From contig JANVFP010000009.1 in NCBI GenBank assembly GCA_027919835.1, positions 868,001 to 932,000 of the forward strand: DNA of 64,000 bases. The letters are read 5' to 3'. Of this stretch, positions 30,124-42,824 are shown one piece after another. Position 1 is the first letter of the stretch. Every line of letters begins with the position of its first letter. Under the pieces are notes generated by a model. The model saw only the letters and a list, made by a program, of their open reading frames with translations, ran no database searches and had not been told where the DNA came from. The translations under genes and the position numbers were made by a program. The stretch is from Lentinula raphanica. Lineage: Eukaryota; Basidiomycota; Agaricomycetes; Agaricales; Omphalotaceae.

Positions 30124-32975
30124 TCACCATCGATCGCCAATAAAAGGCGCGATCCACTTCCTGCAGGCTTTCATTTGATCCTACATGAGGGAGATAATTA
30201 GCAATAGCGTCATTCGAACCCCCAATCTTCTTGTAGTGAGTTACTTCACGGACATAGGCACAGCCTGATGAATCGATAACCACAATAGAAACTTACATCT
30301 GGTATCCCAAGAGTCGCTTGAACATCTAGACAAACCCCTTTGGTTTCGATCTTTGCCAGGCGTACACGTTCCTTCGCCTTTCGTAGCGCAAATTCATCTC
30401 CACCCTGAGTGACATGTTGCATGGTGAGAATGTCCTTGACGCCAGCTTCTGCGTCACCGGATGACGATAAGGATGAGGATGAAGTCAACGATCTTGTGGA
30501 TTTGGTGCACGGATATCCCTGCCCCTCGTGAGCGATATATCCAGTGCTTCCTTTCCTCCTGTTCACCGCCGTCAACGTCCTCCGTCGGAATTGTTCAAAC
30601 CACGGATCTTGGCTCTGATAGTGACAGACATAAACAGAGATGAGCCCTTCAATGAGTGCAGCTGCAGTAAGGACAGATAATGAAAACTCCATGATTTCGG
30701 GGTCTGATACAAACGAGATGACTAAGTGAACCAAGTACTCTGTGAAAAAACTCGACTTACCGCGAACAGTTTCATATAGGATAAGCCAGGTCTCTTGCAG
30801 GACGAGGCTCCAGCCTTGATCGAAACTGAGAAGCTCTCTGAGTGTAGGCAGAGCGATCCGGAGGTCATCGAGTATGGCCTGAGGCGTACTTCCTAGATTG
30901 TACGATGTGGTGAAGAGGATATCTCTTTGAGCGGCCTTGGAATAGCAGTGATGTCAAAATGACAGTCGTTCTCTAAGAAAACCACCTACCTCGAGGTCTC
31001 CATATCCCATGTCATGAGGAGCAAGCTCCTCATAGTCAGACGAGAGTATAGGGAAAAGAGGAGGTAGAAAATCTCTATGCAACTATGTAGTACGGAAAAG
31101 CGGTGAGTGAAAACTGTAAAGGAAGTGGTGGTGCGATATCACGGAGAACGTACCTTGACACTCAAAGCTAAACACCCAACGGCAACATCCCACAATACAA
31201 GCTCGGAGCCCTCAATGTCCCAAGAATATTTGCGGCAAAAGGACTCAAAAGTCCGTTCGCTACTATCAACAGGCGAGCCCTTCGTAGTCGTTCCCGACTC
31301 CTGTGCCGCCCCGAAAATGAGGCGAAAGAATCGTACGAAAAGATAGGCTGCGTGGAATCTAGTTTCGGGAGAGTTCAATAGCTGGTCGGTGAGATCGGTC
31401 AGTCTTTCGGACGTAGAAACTGGATGGGAAGATACAGAAGAACTGTTCATGCTGCCAAAGCTCATTTGATGGTCGCGCGGAGAAAATGTCTCACTGCGCG
31501 AGTGTGTTCGAGACGAGGAAAAAGACGAGGTGTTGGTGTTGGTATTCAAGGACTGAGAAGGTGATACCTGCAGACGATGTTAATGTAAGATGCTGGATAG
31601 TAGATAGTGAATTGAACACACCTCCAATATCCAAGAAATAATCCGATTCCCCAGTCCATGAAAGGATCGCGGGCTGCTCTTCAAGCTGCTAGCACGAGAG
31701 TTGACTCGGGGACTATCTTGCTGATCGATCTTACTGTCTCGAATGTACATCTCAACGTCCTCGATGTCATCTTTGTTCTCAGCTGCGGTGCTCAACTCGA
31801 CTGCCAACGTCGGTAGACTATTGCAGACTAAGATGGCTGGCTCTTGTAGCACAGCACGATCAACGTCCCTCATCCTGCTCTCACGTTCGCAGAACCGGAG
31901 AAGCCTCAATTTCGCCTGTGACGCTTCACTCAATGGTGGAGAATATGCATGATCCGGTGGCGGAGCGATGATAGGCACTTTGGGAATGAGACGAGATGGT
32001 TTCTTGATCGTCCGGTGTGATTTATGACGTCTCGTAACGCTAGGTGATCGTGTGTCCAGACGTGGGTCGCGATAAATGTGAGCAAGCCCATGAGACTTGG
32101 GTGGTGGTGGAATTTCCGGCTCCGGACTACAGGGGACGGTAGGTATCCAGCCTGGCGGGGATGGAAAGTTTGCCGTACCAGAAAGATTGCTGATTTCTGA
32201 GAGATGTGAAGAGGTAGATATTGCGTCAACTGCTGTACTAGTAGAGTCCAAGTGAGATCGCAGCGAAAGTGCACGTCTAAAAGATGCTGGGCGCGTAGCG
32301 TAGCCATCTGAGTTGACTGTGGCGTCATGTGAGTGAAGGCGACGTCTCTTCAATGGCGGAGAATTTGTCAGATATGGTGAATGAACGTCGTGTGAGACTG
32401 TCGTTAGACGACGTTTCCTAGGATGAGAATCGCAGGACGATGAATTTTCAGACCTGCAAAATAGTTATAATCAGACAAGAGGAGGATAGAAACGCGGTTC
32501 ACCTCGAAGAAGAAAGAGTATTGTCGCTCTTGGATCGTTTCCATTTGGACAGCGAAGTACCCGAGACAAAACTTCGAGAGGTTGTAGAGGGTGTCCTTTT
32601 GGAGAAACTTGATGAAGTATGGTCTTGAGCGACAGAGAGGGTGGATCGTCTTTGTTCAGAGAGCTTCAGTAATCGACCATAGAGATCTTGAGCGAACCGG
32701 GCCTCGAACGTCATTTCTATGTCACCGGAAGACAAAAAGTTAGTATCTTTGCGGTGTACATCGTCAAAGGTCTCAGAAGTAGAGGTAGCCGAGGAGTGCG
32801 ATAGTGGTGGACCAGACGATTGAGCAGGAGAGCTTGATTGACTCCCGACTTGAGGAAAGGACTTGTCGCTGTCTTGTTCTTCAAGTTCATGGATAACATC
32901 GAGATTTGAGTGACCAGGCCGCTGAAAAGAGACTTTGCGGGTTCTGAGTGACGAAGATAGCACGAGAGCGCGCAT
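30124..32975 (-). CDS. Cyclin-fold protein with long disordered N-terminus
   Basis: First usable ATG at 32975 (MRALVLSSSLRTRKVSFQ); several introns; ends ...RKWIAPFIGDRW at 30124. The N-terminal half (exons about 32975-32460 and 32353-31620) is Ser/Pro/Arg-rich and disordered, with NLS-like MKRRRLHSHD. From about 31549 a helical region looks like a cyclin box: RFHAAYLFVRFFRLIFGAA, VLWDVAVGCLALSVKLHRD (the cyclin helix A/B signature), then DLEAAQRDILFTTSYNLG and a second repeat near IMEFSLSVLTAAALIEGL. Cyclin-box proteins bind kinases or transcription factors; the partner is not evident. Head-to-head with GPHR, with about 250 bp between starts. Confidence 0.65.
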
Positions 32976-33224
32976 ATAGGCCGGAGTAGGAGGAGGTAGG
33001 AGGTGATGGTGGTTCGTTATCAAGGAGCAGGTCCGACTTCTTCAACCTAGATTACTCACCACGTGATTGAATTGATTGACTCATCACACGTTGCGCGCCT
33101 TTACTTAAGTTTTCTGCCACGAACTTGACACTGCACCATGACGATCTTTGATTTGGTATGGACTCCCTGTGACTTGTATATCCTCGTTCTCAACTAATCA
33201 TGACAGGATCTTGATATTTAAACC
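32976..33224. promoter_or_regulatory. Bidirectional intergenic region, cyclin-fold gene and GPHR
   Basis: 249 bp between two divergent start codons, so it must hold both promoters. I see no clear TATA box for either gene. Confidence 0.4.
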
Positions 33225-35045
33225 ATGTCAATTCTCATCGAAAGTGTCGTATTGATTCTATTCCGGTTAGTAAACCGTTTCCAATCATTTACCGTTCACT
33301 CATTCTGGCTCCAGAGCCGCCCTTTTCCTCTTCTGTCGCACCTATGTTCTCAATAGGCTTTACTCGGACTTGCAGAATATCTCTACACCCTCAGATGATC
33401 ATGACGAGATAGAACTTGACGGGCTTCCTGTGCATAACAAATCCGATAATGCAAATACTGCTAGCAATCCCTCTGCGTCGTTGCATTCGAAGGTCTCTCG
33501 TACAGTCTTTTCTGGCTCTTTTTCAGAAAGCTGTATACTCTTTGTATTGCTTATGTGTCAAGGTGTAGGCTTATTCGATCCAGAGTGAGTTCACTTCAGC
33601 ATAAACCGTTTCGTAATGGGCTGAAAGCTGGGTAGGACCCGTCTGCTCCATTGGAAATTCTCCCTCTTCAACCTCCTCCTAACGATCCTCGTCCTAGACC
33701 CGTTAATACTCAGTATCCTCATAACCACAAGCTCTCAAAAGACCACTCGCAATCTTCCTTACACCCGTATCCTTCTCTCCTTCATACCCGTCACTCTCAG
33801 TCTCTTCGCGATTTCTCGTATTCCTCTCCCTCAAGTCCTGCGCAATGATCCCAATATTGACCTCATCACATCTTCCTTGGCACGACTTCTCGTCGTAGGA
33901 ACTATCATCCTTGGCCTTCTATCCGGCTTTGGAGCTGTAAGCAGTTCCTGGGCATACCTTCCTTCCTGCATCTCTTCTTCGTCTACAAGAGGAGACGGTG
34001 TTCCCAGCGATCGGGATGTTGAGCAAGCCCAACGTGCGCTTGAACGAGTCACAGATGACCTCAGAATACGCAAACGTCAAGTCGAAGCCAAACTCAACGC
34101 GACCTCGTCGTCGGACGGTGGCGCGCCTGTTAGTGCAGGTGCTTCATGGTATTCGAGGATTGTTCCAAACTTGCGTGGAAATGATGATGAAGCTGAGTTG
34201 AGAGGACTTGAGATGCTTCATACTCAAATGGAGCTCAACGTTAGTGATCTGAAGAGACGGAAACAAGACGAGGAGTTTAGACAGACGGTATGGGGGCAGT
34301 TGTATGCCGTGGTGAAGCTGGTGATAGCGGTATATTGGATAGCGAGAATTGCCTGGGTGCGGTATCATGCTATTCGACTCGATTATCCTCATTCCTGAAT
34401 CGTGTCTCTTAGACTATCATTAAAGTCCTCATCTATCAGAATCTCTTTGCCTCCTCGTCATCAACATCCACGAACTACCCTGACCTCATCAGCAAACTCT
34501 TAGCGGATTTCGCTGCCTTCATCCAACAACACAGTTCCGCCGACGATCACAATCATGACCTCGTCACAGAACCAGACCGACTTCAGACTCCTGCAGATCT
34601 AGGAGAGACACAAGAAAAGATCAAAGTCATCGCGCGACAAGTCAGTCTTCTTTTCGTCGGCCTCGTCATCCTTACCTCTATTCGAATGGTGTTGCGAGGA
34701 GTATCCAGAATCCTCTCTCGGATGACCAGGTTGAAGCTCAGACGCAATCTGGGTGCCAGCGTGATGCTAATGCTCTTGGCGCAACTGATGGGTATCTACC
34801 TCCTCTCAACAATCGTTCAGTTGCGAACGTCTTTTCCCCCTCCCGAAGAATTTTCGCCGTCTGGTTCTACTCCAGCATCGGATGAATCTAATATCGTGAC
34901 AGCAGAGACGTCCAACCTATTCGTCACCATTCCTCCATTTGAGGTCTTTGGATCCTTATTTGACGGCGCGTTCCTCTTCGCTGCGACATTGAGCATCGTG
35001 GTCAGATGGATGGGCAACAAGATAGGAGCAGAGTGGGATTCATGA
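33225..35045 (+). CDS. Golgi pH regulator (GPHR) family anion channel
   Basis: Multi-exon gene starting MSILIESVVLILFR with introns at about 33268-33313, 33583-33632 and 34346-34430. Family features in order: N-terminal membrane helices (ILFVLLMCQGVGLFDPE, LHWKFSLFNLLLTILVL), the DUF3735 signature ARLLVVGTIILGLLSGFGAV, a coiled loop (EQAQRALERVTDDLRIRKRQ), and the ABA_GPCR-type C-terminus (LLFVGLVILTSIRMVLRG; LLAQLMGIYLLSTIVQLR; FEVFGSLFDGAFLFAATLS). GPHR proteins are Golgi/ER anion channels needed for lumen acidification. Short relics of this gene lie at 23700-24060 and 35540-35660. Confidence 0.88.
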
Positions 35046-35084
35046 AGCGCGAACTGTGTAATCCACTTGTACATATCATGTCAT

Positions 35085-35290
35085 CCTGGTCTCGTCGGCC
35101 GAGAACTATAGCACGCTTCAATATCAGTCGCCTTAAGGTTCCGGCTCGTCGTCTTCGTCCTCCACACCAACCCGGTCCATATACATATGTATCGTGGCAT
35201 CCTCGTTCTCTTGTCAGTCCCAATCTTTATCATCATTCCCAATCCTCCGAATTGTATTCACCAGCACCTTGTGCAGGAGTGACCCGGCGC
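35085..35290 (-). pseudogene. Second relic of the BNI4-like gene
   Basis: Plus-strand text 'ttgtattcaccagcaccttgtgcagg' and upstream 'cccggtccatatacatatgtatcgt' match 37110-37245 of the intact gene with many substitutions. Only a piece of one exon is present, immediately 3' of GPHR. Confidence 0.7.
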
Positions 35291-35539
35291 TATCATCATC
35301 AGCAAGAGATAACGAAGTGCAGTCAGAAAAAATAAAGGAATGTACAATCGAGGACGTAATGTCGGTAGTGACTGAAGACAGCGGGGCAGCTATGGCACCT
35401 ACAGGACCGTTCGTGACAAGGGAAAGCAGCCAATTGTGTCAAGTCGGATAATTTCAAAATATTCCGAGTAAACTGAGTGAACATACCTTGTAGTACCGAT
35501 ATTCAGATATCAGTTCTCCGCACACTAGAGAACATTCTC

Positions 35540-35660
35540 AAAAATGGCTTCGAATGCAAATGAAGACCGATCTCAGTGTTCTGAAGAGACAGGACGAGGC
35601 AGAAAAGCATGAGTATGCTGCGGAACAATCCTTCTATGTTGCATTGAAAATTGAGTGAAT
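35540..35660 (+). pseudogene. Second relic of GPHR (one exon piece)
   Basis: Resembles 34210-34330 ('ctgaagagacggaaacaagacgagg' against 'ctgaagagacaggacgaggca'). It lies just downstream of the BNI4 relic, so a GPHR-BNI4 unit was apparently duplicated in tandem and then decayed. Confidence 0.6.
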
Positions 35661-36289
35661 GACAGTAAGTTGGTTGAGCAAGTCCATTCCAAGTCTTTTG
35701 GCAAATGAGTGAACATATGAGATATGATGGGTAAGTTAATCATACGACCAGCGTCACACTATGATGGAGACGATGAGACGAGAGCGAACGGATCGAAATG
35801 AGAAGGCTGAGTGAAGAGAGAGTGAGAGGCGGATGAAAATATGTCAGAGAAGCAGGGAGTGGGAGTGACCCAGGTAAAGAATATTGATAGAGCGAGGAGA
35901 TCAAATTGACAACAATGAAAAAGATCAACAGGATTAGGATTGGATTGATTTACGCCCCTGCCACAGTGTCCACAGACGATGAAACCGAGGCAGAGAAAAA
36001 AAAAGTGCGCAATAAACATCATTACACGTGTGCGGGTATATGTCATATAATTTCTGAACTTTGAACAACACCACGGAAAAGAAAGGATGTGAAGATGGGG
36101 CGAGGAGTATTATGCGATGCGATGAGCTCCGGAAAGTGAATGGAATCATGACAAAGATTGTACTATTTCGTCGCAACGTCGTAGATCAGATCAGAAAGGG
36201 ATGATATGGACAGACAGGGAATAAATCGGTTGTGTACGACTTTTGGTCGAAGAGCTACTATTGTGCGTTGTATGAGGGAATCAAATAGG
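35661..36289. other. Intergenic, 3' flank of BNI4-like gene
   Basis: I see no gene. Repeated gag/tga-rich sequence, possibly 3' UTR of the minus-strand gene. Confidence 0.4.
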
Positions 36290-39200
36290 TCACACGAAGA
36301 ATTGCGTACTTTGAAGTCGCAGTCAGCATATGCATCTTGGAGAAGATCTTGAACAAACTTACTGGATCCGACTCGCAGCGTGAACCTCCATCTCTTCCAT
36401 TTTATACGAATTCAACTCCTCCTTGATTCTCTGTGCCAGCGCAGGTGTTAGACGACTCCATGTAGCCGGTTCGCTTCGTCTGTCGTAGGCGGATGAGGAG
36501 AACGTATCATACACCGACAGGTTATTCGCGAACGCAAGACGCTTGCTGGGTGTAGTTGCTGACCGATGTGTCAATGTTGGCGCCTTTGAGCTCATTGTCG
36601 ATAAGGCCGGAGCAGAAGAATTGGAGTGACTGAACAACAACGACGATTTTTCCGGTGCATGAGGAACATGCGACACAGTGGAGTTAGAGTCGATCGAGTC
36701 TCTTGGGGAGTCAACGCCGACAGCTCTCATCGGTGAAGGGGTCGAGGGTTCAAATGAGAAGGGGGGAATGGAAGGAGGTGCGGTGATAGTAGAGTTTGAA
36801 CCATGTCCTGACGAATGTGACCCGTGTCTGTGAAGACCATCGATGTGATCTGGATCTGGCGAGGGTATTCGCGCTAATGGTCCCAGTTCTGTCGGATTCT
36901 GGGGCGAGTTGTACGAATTTGACCGCACTCTGTTAGCAGTCATGGTCTCTGTAAGATACGACGTTTGATCATAGGTAGCAGCATCTGGAAAGAGACTAAG
37001 GTTGATATTTGATATAGAATATGAATATACGCACGCTTCAATATACCTTTCGCAGGCACCCGTGTACGTTCTACGCTCCTTCGAACATCAGTCGCCCAAG
37101 GTTCCGGCTCTTCGTATTGATCCTCCATAGTAACCCGATCCATACCCATACGTATCGTCACATCCTCGTCCTCCTCTCCATCCCAATCCTCATCATCATC
37201 CCAGCCCTCTGGATTGTATTCACCGGCGCCTTGTGCAGGGGTACCATAGTGCCCCTCATCACTTCTATCCTCATCATCATCTTCCACCAATACCCGTGTC
37301 CCATCCTCGTTGATTCTAAATCCACCTCCGCCTTTTACAGGCGAGACTGATCCTTGTCTCGTATGTGTGTTCTTCTCCCATGCAGGCACTCCAGCCCCGA
37401 CTCCGTTTCCATTCGATTGAGGATTACTTGTCGCAGCTGCAGTTGCAGCAGCAGCAGCCGCAGCTTCCTGTTGGGCTTTGGCTTTAGCAGCTGCCTCGGC
37501 ATTGCTTTTGAGCGTATGCTGGCGAGCAAGCTTAGCAGCTGGACTAAGCCCGTTCATGTCGGATCCACCCCAGTCACTGGTACTACGATCAAGTTCGGCA
37601 GTGACATGAGAAACACTAGCCTCGCTGGCTTCGGCCTTTGCGCTCTTCTTCTTCTTGCCTTTCTTATCCGAAGATTCGCCCTCTTCTTTCTCCTTGTTCT
37701 TCTTTTCCTTATCCTTGAACAGAGATGTGATCCCTGCTAAGGAATTTCGTCGGGCTAACTTGCCCATGCTTCCCAGCTTCCGTATCATAACGCTTGCACT
37801 ACTGACGGTACTTGAGAGCGAGATATTGTCCGTACTGGCATTGAGACGTGAGTTGAACAACGAGGCAGCTCGACTCTTCTTCTTCGTCTGCACGGTAGCT
37901 GTCGACTCAGCATCATCGATGTCGGGACTAGGGACTCCACCCCCTGGGTTGGATTTGTTGATCGCTGTATTGATGGAATGAGAGCTTTTTGGTTTTAACT
38001 TCGAAGAAGAACCAAGAGCGGACGCTTTGATGGAAGCATCGTCGTCGTCATCCTCCTCTCTCAGAGCCTGTTGCTGCGCATTGAACGTGAGCGCGCGCCG
38101 CAGTCGTCCTTTAAGACCGCCGCTACGAATCATCGCTGCACTAGGCGTTGACTCTAGCATGGCAGCAAGATCGCTGTCATCGCGGGACATGCGTTTTTCG
38201 GATGCAGTGAAATTCCCTTGTGATAAGGGCGAAGGTCTAGCCGGACGGAGATTGGTGGAAGAGGAAGCAGACGAAGGGGGTGTAGAAGACGCGGCGGACA
38301 TTGTGGGGGATGTCACCGACGGGCCAAGTCCGCTGGGTCGATTAGACGCTGTGGAAGACCCTGCGCTAGATGACGACAGATTGCGATTGTGAGGGATCTT
38401 CTGAGCGGTGGGAGTGCTAGAGTTCGTCGATGGAAAAGGGCCAGAAGTCGATGTTTTGGCAGGAATGGAAGAGGTAGAGGCAAGTTGCTGATTACTCACA
38501 GCAGCTGGTGAGCCATTCCTGCTACGTACACTTCCACCAGGAGGAGTATTATGTCCGCTGTTTCCACTTTGATTGCTATTCGTACGCTGGCGCTGGCTGT
38601 TGGATGAGTTCACAGAGGAACTCGAGCCAGAGGCATCAGGACGAGCATAGGGAGGAGTGGGCACATTGGCGGGCCGCCAGTCCCCATCAGCAGGATACGG
38701 ATGAGTCTGAGAGGAGCCTTGACGAACAGGTCTCCGATATGGGTGAAAACCAGGATATTGGCCGTTCTGTTGTTGTTGCTGCTGTTGTTGATCAACAGAG
38801 GCACTTCGGTTCGGATGAGGTGGCGGCGGTGTTCCGCTCGGGAAAGGATTAAACATGGGATTCATCTGGTTTTGAGCAAAGTAATCAGGCGAAGGACCCG
38901 AGCCATTTCTTCCTGAGGATGACCTGGTTTGCTGTGGAGGCATAAAGCCCTGTTGGGCATTGTACATCATCTGCTGATAGGCCCATTGAGCCAGCTGAGC
39001 GTTTGCCGGGTCGAAGTAGGGAGCTTGTTGGGGTAGTTGTGGATAACCCTGGGGCGATTGCTGGTGGTTTTGATAGAAAGAAGGATAGAATGGCTGAGCA
39101 GTGATTGAAGGAGTCCAGCTTCCCTGCGGTTGCTGCTGGACCGGATAAGGATAAGGCTGTTGCGGTGGCTGTTGTGATTGCTGATGGTTCATCTGCTGGA

Positions 39201-39357
39201 ACTGAGGAAGATTACCATGAGGCAGTGTGGTCGGTGAAGGCGTGGTGCTGTCGTTTGCAGGCGACGACCGCTGCTGTCTGGAGTTGTTGGAAGGAAAGTC
39301 CATTGGATTGTTGTCTCTAGGTAAGTACTGCCAGTCCGGAGGTGCAAGCACGGCCAT
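36290..39357 (-). CDS. BNI4: BNI4-like protein phosphatase 1 targeting protein
   Basis: Starts MAVLAPPDWQYLPRDNNP; three exons. The first 780 residues are low-complexity (Gln/Pro, then Ser/Thr, Lys-rich and acidic tracts) with a conserved island SVMIRKLGSMGKLARRNSLA. An intron near 37028-36990 follows VPAKGILK. The next exon holds the conserved C-terminus: SKRLAFANNLSVYDTFSS, YDRRSEPATWSRLTPALAQR, then IKEELNSYKMEEMEVHAASR. A 54-nt intron (36309-36362) precedes the last codons, giving IHTQFFV. That C-terminus matches the end of yeast Bni4, which binds PP1 (Glc7) through an RVxF-type motif and tethers chitin synthase to septins at the bud neck. KRLAF could be that motif. Two gene relics lie nearby. 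Confidence 0.75.
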
Positions 39358-42300
39358 CGACCTGTAAGACGACTAGCTGAGCTTGGTGTCGTCAGTTAAC
39401 AACCTGTTGAAAGCAATGTACCGAGACGAAGGTTGAAAGACGCGCAGCAGAGAATACAATCGGTGAATAATTTCCAATATGACAAATGATGATTGGACAA
39501 CGAACCAACAGCTTTTGAGAAAAGATAAATGAACAAGAAAATGAAAAGCGACAGCCAACAGCAGAAAAAGAACTATCTGGCCGCTGGGATGGATGTTTCG
39601 GAAGAGAGCTTAAGGACGCAACAGCGAGCAAATAATCAGTGTTGTATCAATTTGGGGTTAACTGGGGTTATCAAAAGCCACGTGCTCGGCCTAACAACGC
39701 CTCAAGCCAAAGTCCTTCTCCTCTTAACCTCGCATTCGATTCTTCAATCTCAACTTGTGTCCCCTCATTATTATGATGATAACAAATCTATCTACAGAAT
39801 ATGGTAACCTGCTTGTACCCTCTCCTTGTCCACGTTCGCAAACGGCTTCACATCGGCACCGGCCAATATACTTATAGATAACCCGATGCAATCAACTCTT
39901 GGTGTTGATTACTCCTGGAGCTAGATTCGCTGTTCCCGTAGCGGCAAAAGATGACCTTCATCTCGTCCGTAGATGTACAAAAGACCTCGCAAAAGCTTCA
40001 GAACCGACTCTCCAATCTATCCTAGAGGTCCCAAAAATCGGTTAATCCTCGTCGCCGCCTCAGTGGATCCCACCGCCGGGTATACGGTATGTATTCAATG
40101 ATAAGTAAGAAACAACACTTGTCACTTGTGGAACCCACATCGGAATTCGGTCTGGAAAATGTCTTTACTACAAATGGTTTGGTCTACCTGCTCCCTTCTT
40201 CCTGCTCATCGCCGCACCACGTTTCCTCTGACAATAATAGCATAGTCCCACTTTTGAACCCGACTTCTGCAAATCCCTCGCAATATTCTGGAATGGACAA
40301 CGCGTCGGGAACGCGCTTCTTCGTGGTATTCAGTGACTTCCCAATGCCATGTCCTCGGGAAGAAAGTGCGGCGCATAGATCTCCTGACCCATCCCATGGA
40401 ACTCTGGGTACCCAATCGCAATTATCTGGATCACTCCCAACAGTCAACTTTCCCCTTCGTTTCTCATATGGTACGTACCAACTATCTTCCGGACGGCCGG
40501 TGCTGATTTTCTTTCTAGAACACTCTCCTCATTGCGTCTTAGGCTTTTTGCTTACCAAACGCCTCATTCGCCTCGCGAATTATCATCGTGGTCGCCATGT
40601 AATCAGCGCTCTATGTACTAGTAGAGCGCGGTAACAGACCCAAAATCACGATCAACCAAATTCAACGACAGGTATCAAATCATGAGGATATCAGGCCTTA
40701 TCAGATGCTATTCTCATGAACAATCATCGACTGATATGAACTCTATGCTTTGTGGTACTCCGACAATGTCACCTGGAAGATTATGAATGTCCAACGAAGA
40801 TCAACGTTCTCAACCCCAAGTAACTGCTGAACAAACAGACAGTCGGGAGAGCACTTTGTTTCTCGCCGGCCTATTTGATTTTCGCATCTACTTACCTCTA
40901 CTTATTTATCAAACTTCTACGTGCTATGGGCAGCAAATCTCACAGAACCATTCAGGCCGTTCGATTTGCTGACAGTAAGTTGACTATCCATACATACCGC
41001 TTATGAAACCGAGAGACGGCAGCCGCGACCAATGCTGCACGAAATTCGGTTCAATCATACAGCTCCTCGGAGGATCAGCCATTCGACGCGTTCAACGCTG
41101 CGGGCTCTTCACTGAAGTCTTCTTAAAAACTGTGGCGCCGTTGGATTCAAGTCGTTCCCACTGTCATGGGCACGGAATCCTGTATCACTTGAATCCGTGG
41201 CCCTCAATCTCTCTATATATTCTTTCTTTCGTTCTCATATGGAGAGACCCAGGAGATCTGTCTTTGATACTACTGTTCGACTTCGAGCACTACAGTGGGT
41301 CAAAAATAGCCATTCGAATGCACCAATAACACCCGGGACTCGCAGGGGTCGAGCACTTTTCACGCTCGCTGTGCTGGACACGTTCATGGTAGTACTAGTA
41401 GCCGTTCTTCTACCACAATTTGAATGCTTACTGGTAAATCTTGACTCTGGCACTCCGAACTGTTAGTGCCTCGGATTCCTAAGCCCACGGGATTCGGGGC
41501 GTGACCATACCATGATGACGGTTGACCATGAGTCTCGGCTTTATGCAAGTTGTCCACTGCTGGAAGCCTCTGCTTCACGAGGAAATTACATAGTCAGGTT
41601 TACCACTCACTAGATCGAAGGATCGACTGTTTCTCCACTTGGCGAGCTTACTAGTGCCTTGAGTTTTTGAAACCCCTAGCAATGATTTGGAAGCAGAGAA
41701 GTCTCGAGTGCAGAAAACCCATTTTTGCAGTATGGAGGGAGGTTTGTCGTTGCCTCGCTCCTATCACGGTTATGGACTTGCTTCTTTGAAGATCAAAGGT
41801 CGATCGAACATAAAAACATAATCATTCGGCTTGAACAAGCTTCAAGTTCCATACGAGTAAGCTTCCTCTTAAAACCACCAACCATGGCAGAGACTTGACT
41901 AGTACTTGTGTGGCTTCTCAATGATACGGGTCGACCACTAGGAGGTTCCTAGTGTATACGTCTAGAAAACTTCTATCATGGTACTACCACTACGGTACTA
42001 ACAGGGGTGTAGGCTCAGCGCTCAATGTTGAAGGCTTCTTTGAACTGAATACCAGTACTGATCGATACCAATCAGACTTGGGTATCCTAAAGATTAGAAA
42101 ATAGCTCGTCGTTAGAGTTTGAGAACATCTGGAAATACTGAAATACTGTGCACGCCCTTTCAGTTTTAACAATAAGGCCAAGGATTAGACTGATAGGCTA
42201 CCAATTTCAGGGCTAATCAATTAAATATTATCGCGTCCGTACTGTGCTAAAGCTGCTACATGTCGCGCAATATTGGCTGAAGGGGCCTGAAGATGGAGAG

Positions 42301-42693
42301 CATATTGCCTTGAGGTTGTTAGAGTATTGGACAGAACGACCAAAGCTTGAATTTTCAAACCTCGAAAAGGCAAGTAAGCGCATGCAATCGGCTTTGACCG
42401 GCCGATGAATGTTTTCGGAAGCTCCGACTTCTTTTCCGAAGTCTTTTTGTCTTTTTATAACCGGCTGCGTCTCTAATCCTTTCCATCACCTGCAACCCTC
42501 TCATCGTTCAGATTGATAGCCTTATTGTTCAAATTCGACCGCTAATATCAGCTAATATCGCTGGTCTCTCTCTTATTGTAAAATTTGGGAACGTACGCCT
42601 ATAACAAGGCACAAAACACGAGTCCTCATCTATTAGACCCGTACGGGAAGTACGAAAACACAATTAGAGGGATCTTCCTGCAAGATGCAGAGC
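39358..42693. other. Gene-poor 3.3-kb region with scattered coding-like debris
   Basis: I find no gene that I can defend. Several stretches have coding-like composition: about 40310-40440 reads WYSVTSQCHVLGKKVRRI in one frame, and about 41205-41465 reads MERPRRSVFDTTVRLRALQW and then VLDTFMVVLVAVLLPQ. Frames break between them. They may be decayed exons of an unrecognised gene. I looked here specifically for a STE3-type seven-helix pheromone receptor because of the neighbouring pheromone gene and did not see one. Confidence 0.35.
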
Positions 42694-42701
42694 TATAAAA
42701 G
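42694..42701 (+). promoter_or_regulatory. TATA box of pheromone precursor 1
   Basis: TATAAAAG 124 nt upstream of the ATG at 42825. The second pheromone gene has the same motif at a similar distance (58241-58250). Confidence 0.55.
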
Positions 42702-42824
42702 CATCAGCTATTCTTGGACCTTCGCTCAATAGGCACCTTGACCCACCAAAGCCACCAAGCTTCCCTCCGAGCTCGAAACAAGCTTCATCACAACCCAACT
42801 TACTCTCTAAGCTCGACTCGAGGA

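Noticed and set aside
37354..38852. Several plus-strand frames over 100 aa
   Set aside because: Shadows of the low-complexity BNI4-like coding sequence.
39358..42693. STE3-type pheromone receptor beside pheromone precursor 1
   Set aside because: Searched by eye for seven-helix and STE3 motifs on both strands; nothing convincing.
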